Under the pieces are notes generated by a model. That model saw nothing but the letters and a program-made list of their open reading frames with translations. It had not been told where the DNA came from and did no database searches. A DNA stretch of 64,000 nucleotides from the NCBI GenBank assembly GCA_903895845.1, contig CAITVK010000053.1, positions 1 through 64,000 of the forward strand, given 5' to 3'. Shown here one piece after another: positions 35,442-43,752 of this stretch (the first letter of the stretch is position 1; every line of letters starts with the position of its first letter). This stretch comes from an uncultured Chitinophagaceae bacterium. GTDB lineage: Bacteria; Bacteroidota; Bacteroidia; Chitinophagales; Chitinophagaceae. A program made the translations under genes and the position numbers.

Positions 35442-36335
35442 CTAATTAATCAATACATCTGCAATTACAAACACTGCAAACACCACACTCGCAATGCCGT
35501 TGGCAGTCATAAAAGCAATGTTTACTTTACTGAGGTCATTTGGTTTTACAATGGCATGTTGGTAGATAAGCATTCCTACAAATAAGGCAACCCCAATCCA
35601 GTATAACCAATGAAAGCCGCCATAAATTCCGGCAGCTATCACACAGGCTGCACTCACTATATGAAACACTTCGCTGATGCGAAGTCCCTTTTTGGTGCCT
35701 ACAATGGCTGGGATTGAATATAACTGTTGCGATTGGTCGAAGTCAATGTCGTTCAAGGCATAAATAATGTCGAAACCACTTACCCAGAATACCACTGAAA
35801 GCGAGAACAAGATAGGCAACAGATCAAAACTACCTGTTACGGCAATGTAGGCGCCAATGGGGGCAAGTGAAAGCCCAAGCCCCAACACTAGGTGACATAA
35901 ATAAGTGAATCTTTTGGTATAGCTGTAAAAAAGAATAACAAATAAAGCTACGGGACTTAGGTAGAGGCAAAGTGGATTGATGAAGTAGGTAGCTGCAATA
36001 AATAATATACAGGAGCCAATGATAAATGACAATGCATTTTCGGCAGAGATAATGCCCGAGGGTATTTCCCTGTTAGCAGTTCTAGGGTTTTTGGCATCGA
36101 AGTGTCTGTCCAGATACCGATTAAAAGCCATGGCGGCACTGCGGGCTGTAACCATGCAAACAATAACAAGCACAAGCTTTGTCCCGTATGATAAATAAAT
36201 TAACTTATCGATGGCGTTGTTATGTACTAAATGATTGTTTATCAATCCCAAAACAAACCCAATCATTGCAAAGGGCATTGCAAAAATGGTATGGGAGAAC
36301 TTGACTAATGAAAGGTAATTTTTTACTGTACTCAT
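35442..36335 (-). CDS. UbiA-family prenyltransferase (TIGR01475/MqnP-like)
   Basis: About 297 aa, eight or nine membrane helices. The first diphosphate/Mg motif is NRYLDRHFDAKNPRTANR, and the second is YALNDIDFDQSQQLYSIP. These fit the ubiA_other group (TIGR01475), annotated as 4-hydroxybenzoate polyprenyltransferase and, in organisms with futalosine menaquinone synthesis, considered MqnP. The track ORF starts at 36398, but that would overlap the SpoU gene; ATG at 36335 (MSTVKNYLSLVKFSHT) leaves a 7-bp gap and gives the usual N-terminus. It is the second gene after spoU in one unit. A role in menaquinone synthesis suits the sdhCAB quinone partner but is inferred. Confidence 0.88.
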   Translation of the reverse strand: MSTVKNYLSLVKFSHTIFAMPFAMIGFVLGLINNHLVHNNAIDKLIYLSYGTKLVLVIVCMVTARSAAMAFNRYLDRHFDAKNPRTANREIPSGIISAENALSFIIGSCILFIAATYFINPLCLYLSPVALFVILFYSYTKRFTYLCHLVLGLGLSLAPIGAYIAVTGSFDLLPILFSLSVVFWVSGFDIIYALNDIDFDQSQQLYSIPAIVGTKKGLRISEVFHIVSAACVIAAGIYGGFHWLYWIGVALFVGMLIYQHAIVKPNDLSKVNIAFMTANGIASVVFAVFVIADVLIN

Positions 36336-36342
36336 ACTTTTT

Positions 36343-36876
36343 TTATTGTTTAAACCGCGCTTCACAAATCTTCCATAAAACAATTCCTGCTGCCACACTG
36401 ATATTTAGTGAATGCTTCATGCCTAATTGTGGTATTTCGATACATCCATCGCAAAGGGGCAATAAGTCTGCATCTACTCCTTCCACTTCATTGCCCATTA
36501 TAACAGCAAGTTTGCTGGATGGTTGCCAATTAAAATTCTCCAGCGAAACACTTCCTGCCGCTTGTTCTACTGCAAATATTTTGTAATCTCGTTGTTTTAA
36601 ATCGTTGATGGCGTCTTTGGTGCTATCATAATACAACCAATCTACTGTTTCTGTTGCGCCCAAAGCTGTTTTATGAATGTCTCGGTGGGGCGGTTGAGGA
36701 GTATAACCACATAGGCAGATTGCCTCAATCAAGAAAGCATCAGAAGTACGGAATACGCTACCTACATTGTGCATACTGCGTATATTATCCAATACAACTA
36801 TCACTTTATTTTTCTCTGCTTGCTTAAATTCAGCAACGCTTTTACGCCCCAATTCATCCATGCTTAGCTTTCTCAT
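36343..36876 (-). CDS. SpoU/TrmH-family RNA 2'-O-methyltransferase
   Basis: 177 aa SPOUT enzyme without an extra N-terminal domain. Motif 1 reads VLDNIRSMHNVGSVFRTSDAF, motif 2 LAVIMGNEVEGVD and motif 3 IEIPQLGMKHSLNISVAAGIVLW, which together build the SAM-binding knot. Methylates tRNA or rRNA ribose; the exact site cannot be read. Start ATG at 36876; a second Met five codons on is possible. First gene of a unit with ubiA. Confidence 0.94.
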   Translation of the reverse strand: MRKLSMDELGRKSVAEFKQAEKNKVIVVLDNIRSMHNVGSVFRTSDAFLIEAICLCGYTPQPPHRDIHKTALGATETVDWLYYDSTKDAINDLKQRDYKIFAVEQAAGSVSLENFNWQPSSKLAVIMGNEVEGVDADLLPLCDGCIEIPQLGMKHSLNISVAAGIVLWKICEARFKQ

Positions 36877-36905
36877 CCGCTGCTTACTTTACAGTTGTTT
36901 GGCTG

Positions 36906-36913
36906 CAAATGTA
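36906..36913 (-). promoter_or_regulatory. -7 box for the spoU-ubiA unit
   Basis: TACATTTG followed by CAGCC on the minus strand, identical over 13 bases to the sdhC promoter. Predicted leader about 25-29 nt. Confidence 0.5.
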
Positions 36914-37011
36914 ATTGGTAAGTGTATTATTTGCGTTTCCCTCCCTTGTTTGGTTAGGATTGATGCGTGATAAATATGATGAAATTAATTTATAACCCCA
37001 CAGCATACCCT

Positions 37012-37019
37012 TACATTTG
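37012..37019 (+). promoter_or_regulatory. -7 box 4 nt before the PhnA-like start
   Basis: TACATTTG, exact consensus, then CCGC and ATG at 37024. TTTA lies 19 nt upstream where TTTG (-33) is expected. The start site would coincide with the ATG, giving a leaderless mRNA. Confidence 0.5.
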
Positions 37020-37023
37020 CCGC

Positions 37024-37602
37024 ATGGCACTGAACCCTCAATTAAAAGAAAGAAGTAATAATAGCTGCGAGCTATGTAGTAACGAAACACTGGAACTGAC
37101 GGCGTATGCTGTCCCCCCAAAAGGCAATGATTCTACTGATAATGAAGTTGTATTGTGTAGCGATTGTTACAGTCAGGTTTCACAATCCAACTATACCAAT
37201 GTCAACCATTGGCGTTGTCTAACTGGAAGCATCTGGAGCGAAGTTCCGGCTGTGCAAGCGTTGTCCTACAAAATATTGTGCAAACTTACTGGTGAAGCCT
37301 GGGCAACGGAAGCCATTGAATCTGTGTATCTGGATGAAGCTGTAATTGATTGGGCTAATGCAGAGGACGAAGTGGAAGCATCGAAAGTGGTACACAAAGA
37401 CAGTTATGGAGTGGTACTTGAAACAGGGGACAATGTGATCCTGACTCAGAACTTAAATGTAAAGGGCGCAAACTTTATAGCACCTAAAGGAACAATGGTG
37501 CGCAAAATAAGATTAGTGCCAGATAATGCAGAACAGATTGAAGGCAAAATAGAAGGGGACACTATTGTAATTCTGACCAAATACGTTCGAAAATCTATTT
37601 AA
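37024..37602 (+). CDS. PhnA domain-containing protein
   Basis: 192 aa from the preferred ATG at 37024 (MALNPQLKERSNNSCELC); the 19 residues before it in the track ORF include the promoter box. An N-terminal zinc-ribbon-like cluster uses CELC (near residue 15) and CSDCYSQ (about 55). The C-terminal PhnA domain is clear: SYGVVLETGDNVILTQNLNVKGANFIAPKGTMVRKIRL. E. coli PhnA (YjdM) is shorter and, despite its name, has no proven role in phosphonate use. Function here is unknown. Monocistronic; divergent from spoU with about 150 bp between. Confidence 0.9.
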   Translation: MALNPQLKERSNNSCELCSNETLELTAYAVPPKGNDSTDNEVVLCSDCYSQVSQSNYTNVNHWRCLTGSIWSEVPAVQALSYKILCKLTGEAWATEAIESVYLDEAVIDWANAEDEVEASKVVHKDSYGVVLETGDNVILTQNLNVKGANFIAPKGTMVRKIRLVPDNAEQIEGKIEGDTIVILTKYVRKSI

Positions 37603-37653
37603 TAAATACAATCAGGATGAGGTGCGTTTTCTTCATCCTGATTATTTTTATCG

Positions 37654-37980
37654 CTAGTCGAAGGCTAAGTACATTCCATAGAGTACAATGCTTATGCCCA
37701 ATATGGTTAATCCAAAAAGAAAGAAATCCTGCATATCTGGTATAATATTCAGCATGGCCATCACACAGGCAATAAAGCCCAGAAAGCCGCCAACTCCCAT
37801 CAATACAAAACCAAGAAACTGCCTTTTGGCTCTTCTGAGTTTATTAAACTCCACTAGATAATTACTGATAGCGCCCGACTCATATCCACTGGATATAAGC
37901 GATTCTTCCACTTTTTGGGGAGAAAGATTGTTGTTCAGCCACTGCTGCATAGTAGCTGTGTTGATGACAGAGTTGTTCAT
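37654..37980 (-). CDS. Small two-helix membrane protein
   Basis: 108 aa. An N-terminal helix-rich region (MQQWLNNNLSPQKVEESLISSGYES) recalls a short DNA- or protein-binding helix pair, then two membrane helices follow (FLGFVLMGVGGFLGFIACVM and FFLFGLTILGISIVLYGMY). I do not recognise a named family, though similar small proteins are usual in Bacteroidota. Its end is 51 bp from the PhnA-like gene end, with an imperfect ATCCTGATT / AATCAGGAT hairpin in between that may terminate both. Confidence 0.75.
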   Translation of the reverse strand: MNNSVINTATMQQWLNNNLSPQKVEESLISSGYESGAISNYLVEFNKLRRAKRQFLGFVLMGVGGFLGFIACVMAMLNIIPDMQDFFLFGLTILGISIVLYGMYLAFD

Positions 37981-38100
37981 TTAAGCAAGATTAGGTGTGT
38001 AAATCGTTAGAATTCTAACGCTAAGTAAATGAATTATTTTAGAAAAGTACATATTCCTAAAATAATTTTTACCACAAAGCAACACCTGTGTATCCCTTTG

Positions 38101-38355
38101 CTAGGAATGAAGCGTCAGGAACTTTTGCTTTTCGTTGTTCATGTAATAAGTCAAGGCACCCGAAGGACATTTGTTAATGGTGTTGATGATCTCTTGCGTA
38201 GTTGCGTTTTCTGGTGTAATCCATGGCTTTTCTTTCGGCTTAAAAACGTTGGGATTGTTTCGAACACAGTTACCAGAATGGATGCATTTCCCCAATTGCC
38301 ATACGATGGTTACTTCTCCATTGGTATATTCTTTTTTGATATTGTGTAAATCCAT
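38101..38355 (-). CDS. Divergent mono-cluster [4Fe-4S] protein (Fer4_19)
   Basis: 84 aa. Two cysteines in GKCIHSGNCVRNNPNVF and a third in NKCPSGALTYY match PF06902, the divergent 4Fe-4S mono-cluster domain, similar to the E. coli YjdI protein. Probably a small electron carrier or iron-sulfur scaffold. Monocistronic. YjdI and the PhnA homologue YjdM lie near each other in E. coli too, and here they are two genes apart, which may be coincidence. Confidence 0.9.
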   Translation of the reverse strand: MDLHNIKKEYTNGEVTIVWQLGKCIHSGNCVRNNPNVFKPKEKPWITPENATTQEIINTINKCPSGALTYYMNNEKQKFLTLHS

Positions 38356-38558
38356 TACTTAAGTTTTATTGATTATGAATTAAGCCGATGCTTGCTAAGT
38401 GAAGGTAATCAGAATCAAATATATTTTCTTTAGGAGAACCCGACTTGCGAAAGTTGAATCCCCCCCGATAGGTTGTTATTGCCTCTGATTTGATGTGCCC
38501 TGTTTTTCTTGTAAGGACTAATGAAATTTATAAGCGGACTAATAGACAACCTTCTTTA

Positions 38559-38566
38559 TATATTTG
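38559..38566 (+). promoter_or_regulatory. -7 box 5 nt before the RluA-like start
   Basis: TATATTTG, exact consensus, followed by CCCGT and ATG at 38572. It lies inside the longer track ORF and therefore decides in favour of the inner start. Confidence 0.45.
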
Positions 38567-38571
38567 CCCGT

Positions 38572-39627
38572 ATGAATGTGGATGTAAATATTATTCAAGA
38601 CGAAAATAGCGATGAGGCATACGAGCGCAAGACCTTTACAGTTGACAAGGGGCAAGAACCAATGCGTATTGACAAATGGATACAGAACCATATTGAAGGC
38701 GCTACACGCAATAAAATACAACAAGGGATAGATGCAGGCTTTTTGACAGTAAATGGCAAAATAGTAAAGAGTAACTATCGCATAAAACCAGGAGATGATA
38801 TTGTTTTAATGACCTTTATCAACCCCGATTACACCATTCTGAAAGCAGAGCCAGTACCACTGAATATCGTTTATGAAGATGAAGATGTACTGGTGATAAA
38901 CAAACAAGCCAATATGGTGGTGCATCCTGGGGTGGGTAATTTCTCTGGTACTTTGCTGAATGGGGTGTTTTATCATTTGTTGCAACAAAACCCCGAAATA
39001 AGTGAAGATACTTTGCCTCGTTTTGGTCTTGTACACCGCATAGATAAAAATACCACCGGGCTGATTGTTCTCGCCAAGAATGCAATGGCTGCTGCTAGTT
39101 TGTCCAAACAGTTTTTTCATCATACTGTGCAGCGGAAATATGTTGCCGTGGTTTGGGGAGATGTGGAAGAAGACAAAGGAACCATCAATGCGCATATAGC
39201 CCGACATCAACAATATCGTAAGATGTTTGCCGCTTATCCGGATGGCGAAACAGGAAAGCACGCAATTACACATTATTCTGTTCTGGAACGCATGAACTAC
39301 GTCACGGTGGTAGAGTGTGTGCTGGAAACCGGGCGTACCCATCAGATAAGGGTACACATGAAACACATAGGCCACACACTGTTTAATGACTGGGAATATG
39401 GCGGCGAAAAGATTTTGAAAGGAACTATTTATACCAAATACAAGCAGTTTGTGGAGAACTGCTTCGAGCTTTGTCCACGCTGTGCCCTACATGCAAGGAC
39501 TCTTGGATTTGAGCATCCAAGAACTGGGGAGACCATTCTATTCGAATCTGAAATACCGGATGATATGCGCTTAATGATTGAAAAGTGGCGTAACTATGTA
39601 GGCAATAACCAGATGGATGAGGAATAG
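38572..39627 (+). CDS. RluA/RluD-family pseudouridine synthase
   Basis: Isomerises uridine in 23S rRNA (RluD-like) or tRNA. An S4 RNA-binding domain comes first (MRIDKWIQNHIEGATRNKIQ..IDAGFLTVNG), then the catalytic domain with GLVHRIDKNTTGLIVLAK, where the aspartate in HRID is the nucleophile, and ETGRTHQIRVHMKHIGHTLFND. 351 aa from the ATG at 38572; the track start at 38521 adds 17 hydrophobic residues that homologues lack and that contain a promoter box. Monocistronic, convergent with a response regulator 7 bp away. Confidence 0.93.
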   Translation: MNVDVNIIQDENSDEAYERKTFTVDKGQEPMRIDKWIQNHIEGATRNKIQQGIDAGFLTVNGKIVKSNYRIKPGDDIVLMTFINPDYTILKAEPVPLNIVYEDEDVLVINKQANMVVHPGVGNFSGTLLNGVFYHLLQQNPEISEDTLPRFGLVHRIDKNTTGLIVLAKNAMAAASLSKQFFHHTVQRKYVAVVWGDVEEDKGTINAHIARHQQYRKMFAAYPDGETGKHAITHYSVLERMNYVTVVECVLETGRTHQIRVHMKHIGHTLFNDWEYGGEKILKGTIYTKYKQFVENCFELCPRCALHARTLGFEHPRTGETILFESEIPDDMRLMIEKWRNYVGNNQMDEE

Positions 39628-39634
39628 GTATTAT

Positions 39635-40033
39635 TTACCCTACACGTAGAAATTTGCTCAATACGTCCACTAATTGCTTTTCTGTAAAAGGCTTTTGAAT
39701 CACTTCATTAATGCCAGCCTCTAGGTATGGACTAGTATCGGCGGAATCTACGCTGGCAGTCAATGCAACTATTGGGGTGTTGGCTTTAAGAGTATCGGGT
39801 AATTTCCTGATTATTTTAGTCATTTCATCGCCCCAAAGCTTAGGCAAATGAATGTCTGTGAGTATGATATCAAAATGATTTTCGTCTATTAACAGTAAGG
39901 CATCCTCTCCATCGGTTGCAACCTTGAATTGAATGCCAAGCCTTCTCAAAAAGATAGAGAATAGCATTACATTCATCTCATTGTCTTCCACGAGCAATGC
40001 TTTTTTGCTAGAGAAATCTATGTTGTCAATCAA
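39635..40033 (-). CDS. Single-domain response regulator
   Basis: 132 aa receiver with LLVEDNEMN, phospho-acceptor in IILTDIHLPKLWGDE, VALTAS and the conserved Lys in VIQKPFTE. It resembles the receiver at the end of the hybrid kinase 49 bp upstream (PKLTGDQIASIIRK versus PKLWGDEMTKIIRK), so it probably arose by duplication of that domain and serves the same kinase. Confidence 0.93.
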   Translation of the reverse strand: MIDNIDFSSKKALLVEDNEMNVMLFSIFLRRLGIQFKVATDGEDALLLIDENHFDIILTDIHLPKLWGDEMTKIIRKLPDTLKANTPIVALTASVDSADTSPYLEAGINEVIQKPFTEKQLVDVLSKFLRVG

Positions 40034-40082
40034 TTAAATTGTTTTTTGGGTAAAGGGGGCATTTGCGAACAAAGTGATACTA

Positions 40083-42251
40083 CTAAACAACTTCCAATAG
40101 ATATTTCTCAAGTACAGCTTTAAAGTCAGCTTCTTTAAAAGGCTTCACCAGTAATTCGTTGATTCCCATACGATAGTACTGCTCGGTGTTGTCACCAATG
40201 ATACTTGCGGTAAGGGCAATAATGGGTAAATTACTTTTGCGTATGTCTTTACTTTTCCTGATGATGGATGCTATCTGATCGCCAGTAAGTTTTGGCACGT
40301 TGATATCCGTTAATATCACATCGTAATAGTTATTCTCAAACAGACGAACACCTTCTTCACCATCTTTTGCAATATCAAATTCCATTTGCATTTTCTTCAG
40401 CAATAGCTTTATAAGAAGTATGTTCATGTCATTGTCTTCAATCACCAATGCTTTCTTGCCCAAGAAGCTTTGAATCTGTTTGGAATGTTCTTCAACAATT
40501 GGTACTTCTTTTTGAACAGGCTCAATGTCGTAAGGCATGGTGATGGTGAAAGTTGAACCTACATTTATTTCACTCTTCACTTGAATTTTACCACCTTGCA
40601 ATTCGGTAAGCATTTTACAGATTGCCAAGCCAAGACCAGTACCTCTGATGGCCCTTCTGCCACCATTTTTTGTATTGGTAGCTTGCGCAAATTCTTCAAA
40701 GATAAAACCCTGTTGATCAGCGGGAATGCCCACGCCAGAATCTTGTACATCAATCCGGACAACAATGTTGTTGTCTGTTTTAGTGATGCTTTTGGCAATA
40801 ATTTTCACCCTGCCGTGCTCCGTAAATTTGATAGCATTGCTGGTGAGGTTGAAGAGTATTTGTTTTAGCCTGAAAGCATCACCCTGAACGATCAAGTCTT
40901 CGGGCAATTGCACGTCAGATTGCAAGGCAATATTTTTCTTCTGGGCTGCAACAGAGAAGGCATATAATACTTCATCTACAACCTTTTTGATGCTGAAAGG
41001 CTGTGTATTAAGTGTAAGCTTTCCTGCATCGAGTTTAGAGAAGTCGAGGATATCGTTTACCGTTGTCAACAAATGATCCGAAGAAGTTCGGATGGCATTT
41101 AAATAGCGTTTCTTATCTGGATCGTATTCTATGTTATCCATTTGCTCGGTAAAGCCAATAATGGAGGTGAGGGGACTACGTATTTCATGGCTCATATTGC
41201 TGAGGAAACGGCTTTTAGTCATTACCAAACGCTCGGCAGTTTCTCTTGCTTCAATAATTTCTTTTTCATACAGCATACTCTTGCGAACGTTGTAAACAAG
41301 CGCTATCACCACACAAATAATAATCAGATAAGAAGCCCAAGACAATAAATTGATGGTGTCTTTAGCCTGCTTTGCGCGTTCTACTACTAAGTCCTCTTTC
41401 TCCTTGCCCGCCTCTTCCTCTAAACCAGAAATCTTTTTTAAAGCATCATTCAACTGATATTCAATTCTCAAATTTATTTGTGCCAACTGTTTTTCGTTGG
41501 CATCTAACTTCTCTTTAAGGGTTAGTTCATTATATTTTGTTTGATAAAATGCGTCTACATCCATTTGGGATTGGTCTGGCTGTCCTGTAATTATGTGGCC
41601 AGTTGCGGATGGTGTGGATGCAGTATTGGATGATGCAATTGCCTTATCTGCCTCCTCTTTATTGCCAAACGCATCTTTCAACTTATTAATGAATGCCTTC
41701 TTCTTATTACCAGTGGATTGACTGGTATCTGTTTGCTGCATCAGACTGTCATATCCTTTTAATATAGAATTGTTAGACATCCTGTACCAGTATGGATTGA
41801 TATAGAAACCACCATTGTTGGCACTGATCTTACTGATACTGATGGAGTCTGAAATACGTTTCAACAAATCAATTGCATCGGAAACCTGAATCTTTTGTTC
41901 GATACCAGCTATTATGGCACTTACACCAACGGTGTCATTGCTGCTTTTGATTGCCGTTAAATCATTGACACATGATACCAAGTGAGACAAATATTTGTTG
42001 CTGTATAAAGTATCTTTTGTGCTTAGATAGAGCCGGTAGGAATTTTCGGCTTCAAGCAGTTCCTTGTTGGTATTGCGCAACACATCAACTTTACTGTTGT
42101 CGCTACTCAAACTATTAAGATAGGAACGCAACTGTGCCAGATTCTTTGCATTGAAGATATTTAATAGCAACACTGCTATGATGACCATTAAACAAACAAT
42201 GAGTAAGACAATGTTTGAACCTGAAAACTTAGACTTGGGCAAAGCGGCCAT
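40083..42251 (-). CDS. Hybrid sensor histidine kinase/response regulator
   Basis: 722 aa. TM1 at about 12-32 (NIVLLIVCLMVIIAVLLLNIF), a periplasmic region of about 270 residues that looks helical and carries a Ser/Thr/Gln-rich insertion (SSNTASTPSATGHIITGQPD), TM2 near 310 (WASYLIIICVVIALVYNV), H-box NMSHEIRSPLTSIIGFTEQM, N-box LTSNAIKFTEHG, G-box GTGLGLAICKMLTELQGG and a C-terminal receiver with ILTDINVPKLTG. It is a phosphorelay kinase of the ArcB/BarA layout without an Hpt domain. Stimulus unknown. The separate receiver downstream is its likely partner. Confidence 0.94.
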   Translation of the reverse strand: MAALPKSKFSGSNIVLLIVCLMVIIAVLLLNIFNAKNLAQLRSYLNSLSSDNSKVDVLRNTNKELLEAENSYRLYLSTKDTLYSNKYLSHLVSCVNDLTAIKSSNDTVGVSAIIAGIEQKIQVSDAIDLLKRISDSISISKISANNGGFYINPYWYRMSNNSILKGYDSLMQQTDTSQSTGNKKKAFINKLKDAFGNKEEADKAIASSNTASTPSATGHIITGQPDQSQMDVDAFYQTKYNELTLKEKLDANEKQLAQINLRIEYQLNDALKKISGLEEEAGKEKEDLVVERAKQAKDTINLLSWASYLIIICVVIALVYNVRKSMLYEKEIIEARETAERLVMTKSRFLSNMSHEIRSPLTSIIGFTEQMDNIEYDPDKKRYLNAIRTSSDHLLTTVNDILDFSKLDAGKLTLNTQPFSIKKVVDEVLYAFSVAAQKKNIALQSDVQLPEDLIVQGDAFRLKQILFNLTSNAIKFTEHGRVKIIAKSITKTDNNIVVRIDVQDSGVGIPADQQGFIFEEFAQATNTKNGGRRAIRGTGLGLAICKMLTELQGGKIQVKSEINVGSTFTITMPYDIEPVQKEVPIVEEHSKQIQSFLGKKALVIEDNDMNILLIKLLLKKMQMEFDIAKDGEEGVRLFENNYYDVILTDINVPKLTGDQIASIIRKSKDIRKSNLPIIALTASIIGDNTEQYYRMGINELLVKPFKEADFKAVLEKYLLEVV

Positions 42252-42329
42252 ATTTGTTGATGTGGGTTAAAGATTCGTTCGAGTAAAGCGGTTACAAATA
42301 ATTTAGATTGTAAATATATATAATTGTAA

Positions 42330-43076
42330 CTAAAATACTACATACTCTCCTTTTGAATTAACTGTTATGACTGGTAATTTCTTATTAAACTCAAAATAAT
42401 CGAAAACTTCCTTGATGTTAATAGCAAATTTCTGATAGTATTTGTCATCGCTACTCACTTTCAGGAGATATTCCACACTTTTTGGGATGTTGTATCTAAC
42501 CGGGAAAACGTGTACTGGAATAAAGTCTTGCCCATTATTTTTTGCATGTGTGGCAAGGATATAAACTTCTTCTATAGGGTCATCTTTTATGGGGATGCAG
42601 CCGACTGTTATACAATTACCGTGTATGTAAATGTCACTTCCCGGCTTTACAGAGTCGCTCAATAATGCATCCGAGGCATTTGGATAATTTAATCCAAGTG
42701 CAAGATGATATTCACTGTAAGGTTTAAATTCGCTGATGTTATAAAATCCTTCCGGCACCTGATAGTCGCCTTCCACTCGCTTTGGTCCCAAGGCACCACT
42801 GAGTGCACAAACTTTATAGGTTTTAAAAAGCTTAAACTGCTCTTTATTGGTGTTGCGTACCCAGATTTCTAGTTGACTATCGTATTTGAAGCTTCTAAGA
42901 TAAACTTGCTTTGGAGGCCACACCAAACCCTTTTGTGCAAACTGTTTTTTCAGGGTGTCCTCCTTCGATTTAAAAGCTCCTGCCACCCTTGCGTTTGCCC
43001 GCTGTTGGTCCAGAAAGCTTTGTGCAGTAACACCTTCAAAAACCAAGACTGCCAGCAGTAGTAATAAACATCTCAT
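42330..43076 (-). CDS. Secreted L,D-transpeptidase (YkuD-like) family protein
   Basis: Signal peptide MRCLLLLLAVLVFEGVTAQ from the inner ATG at 43076; the track ORF starts eight codons earlier. The catalytic signature IYIHGNCITVGCIPIKDD gives the HG..(S/T)xGC pattern of YkuD-type enzymes with cysteine nucleophile. VEGDYQVPEGFYNIS and FNPYSEYHLALGLNYPN-like blocks precede it, as in the ErfK/YafK-like subgroup. It should make or cleave 3-3 peptide bonds or lipoprotein links at peptidoglycan. A -7 box lies 5 nt before the start, and a near-palindrome array lies about 170 bp upstream. Confidence 0.9.
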   Translation of the reverse strand: MRCLLLLLAVLVFEGVTAQSFLDQQRANARVAGAFKSKEDTLKKQFAQKGLVWPPKQVYLRSFKYDSQLEIWVRNTNKEQFKLFKTYKVCALSGALGPKRVEGDYQVPEGFYNISEFKPYSEYHLALGLNYPNASDALLSDSVKPGSDIYIHGNCITVGCIPIKDDPIEEVYILATHAKNNGQDFIPVHVFPVRYNIPKSVEYLLKVSSDDKYYQKFAINIKEVFDYFEFNKKLPVITVNSKGEYVVF

Positions 43077-43081
43077 AGAAG

Positions 43082-43089
43082 CAAAAGTA
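43082..43089 (-). promoter_or_regulatory. -7 box 5 nt before the L,D-transpeptidase start
   Basis: TACTTTTG on the minus strand is an exact TAnnTTTG match with CTTCT between it and the ATG at 43076, supporting both the inner start codon and a leaderless mRNA. Confidence 0.45.
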
Positions 43090-43248
43090 AGTGGAGACAA
43101 TTATAAACTGTCTTTGATGTATTAACAAAGTGCATAAAAGTTATCGTTCGAAGTGTCTTGCTAAGAGATTCAGCCCTACTGACACTTGTTGAGGTGTGAA
43201 AAAAAAGTTGCACCTTTTGGGGGCTGATTCTGGTTCAATATATCCTGT

Positions 43249-43344
43249 GGTGTTAACACCAAACTTTGTGGTGGCAGCACCAAACTTTATGGTGTTACCA
43301 CCAATATTTGTGGTGCTAGCACCATTGTTTGTGGTGTTAACACC
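43249..43344. repeat. Ladder of five GGTGnnnnCACC sites at 21-bp spacing
   Basis: Twelve-base sites at 43249, 43270, 43291, 43312 and 43333: GGTGTTAACACC, GGTGGCAGCACC, GGTGTTACCACC, GGTGCTAGCACC, GGTGTTAACACC. Three are perfect palindromes; all keep GGTG/CACC. The 9-bp spacers vary around AAACTTTGT. Exact 21-bp spacing puts all sites on the same face of the helix, as in a cooperative operator. The 92-aa ORF through it (43141-43419) is open because 21 is a multiple of three. The rest of the 43077-43752 gap between the L,D-transpeptidase start and the ribF end shows nothing else recognisable. Confidence 0.93.
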
Positions 43345-43752
43345 ATAAGAAAGAAACGAGTGAGGAAAAGCTACAATTGTTTGGGTAATTATTGCCTGAA
43401 AGTGAGTGATAACATACACTTTGGGTTATTTGTCTGTTTAATTTCAGGAAAAAGCTACTGTCAACAACCAAAGAAACAGAAACACTTATTGGTGTAATTA
43501 TCTAACTGAATAAAGCGAAGATTAGTAGTAAATCATCCTATTGCTGTAAAGTTATTTGTGTGTATGTTGTGATTTTTGTAGCAATTGCTATAAGTTGGCA
43601 AAGGGAAACCCGTCTTGCATTTCGATTCATTTAAAAAGGCTATACCTTAGAGGTACAAACAAGCATGCAATCTCTATATTTATTCTCGAGTTGAAGCTTT
43701 AGTAAATTTATCAAATCCAATAAATTAATAAAAATAGCAGGTAAGGCATGAT

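Noticed and set aside
43141-43419. 92-aa minus ORF with repeats like GVNTTxF
   Set aside because: Open only because the array step is 21 bp; the GGTGnnnnCACC pattern explains the conservation better than codons.
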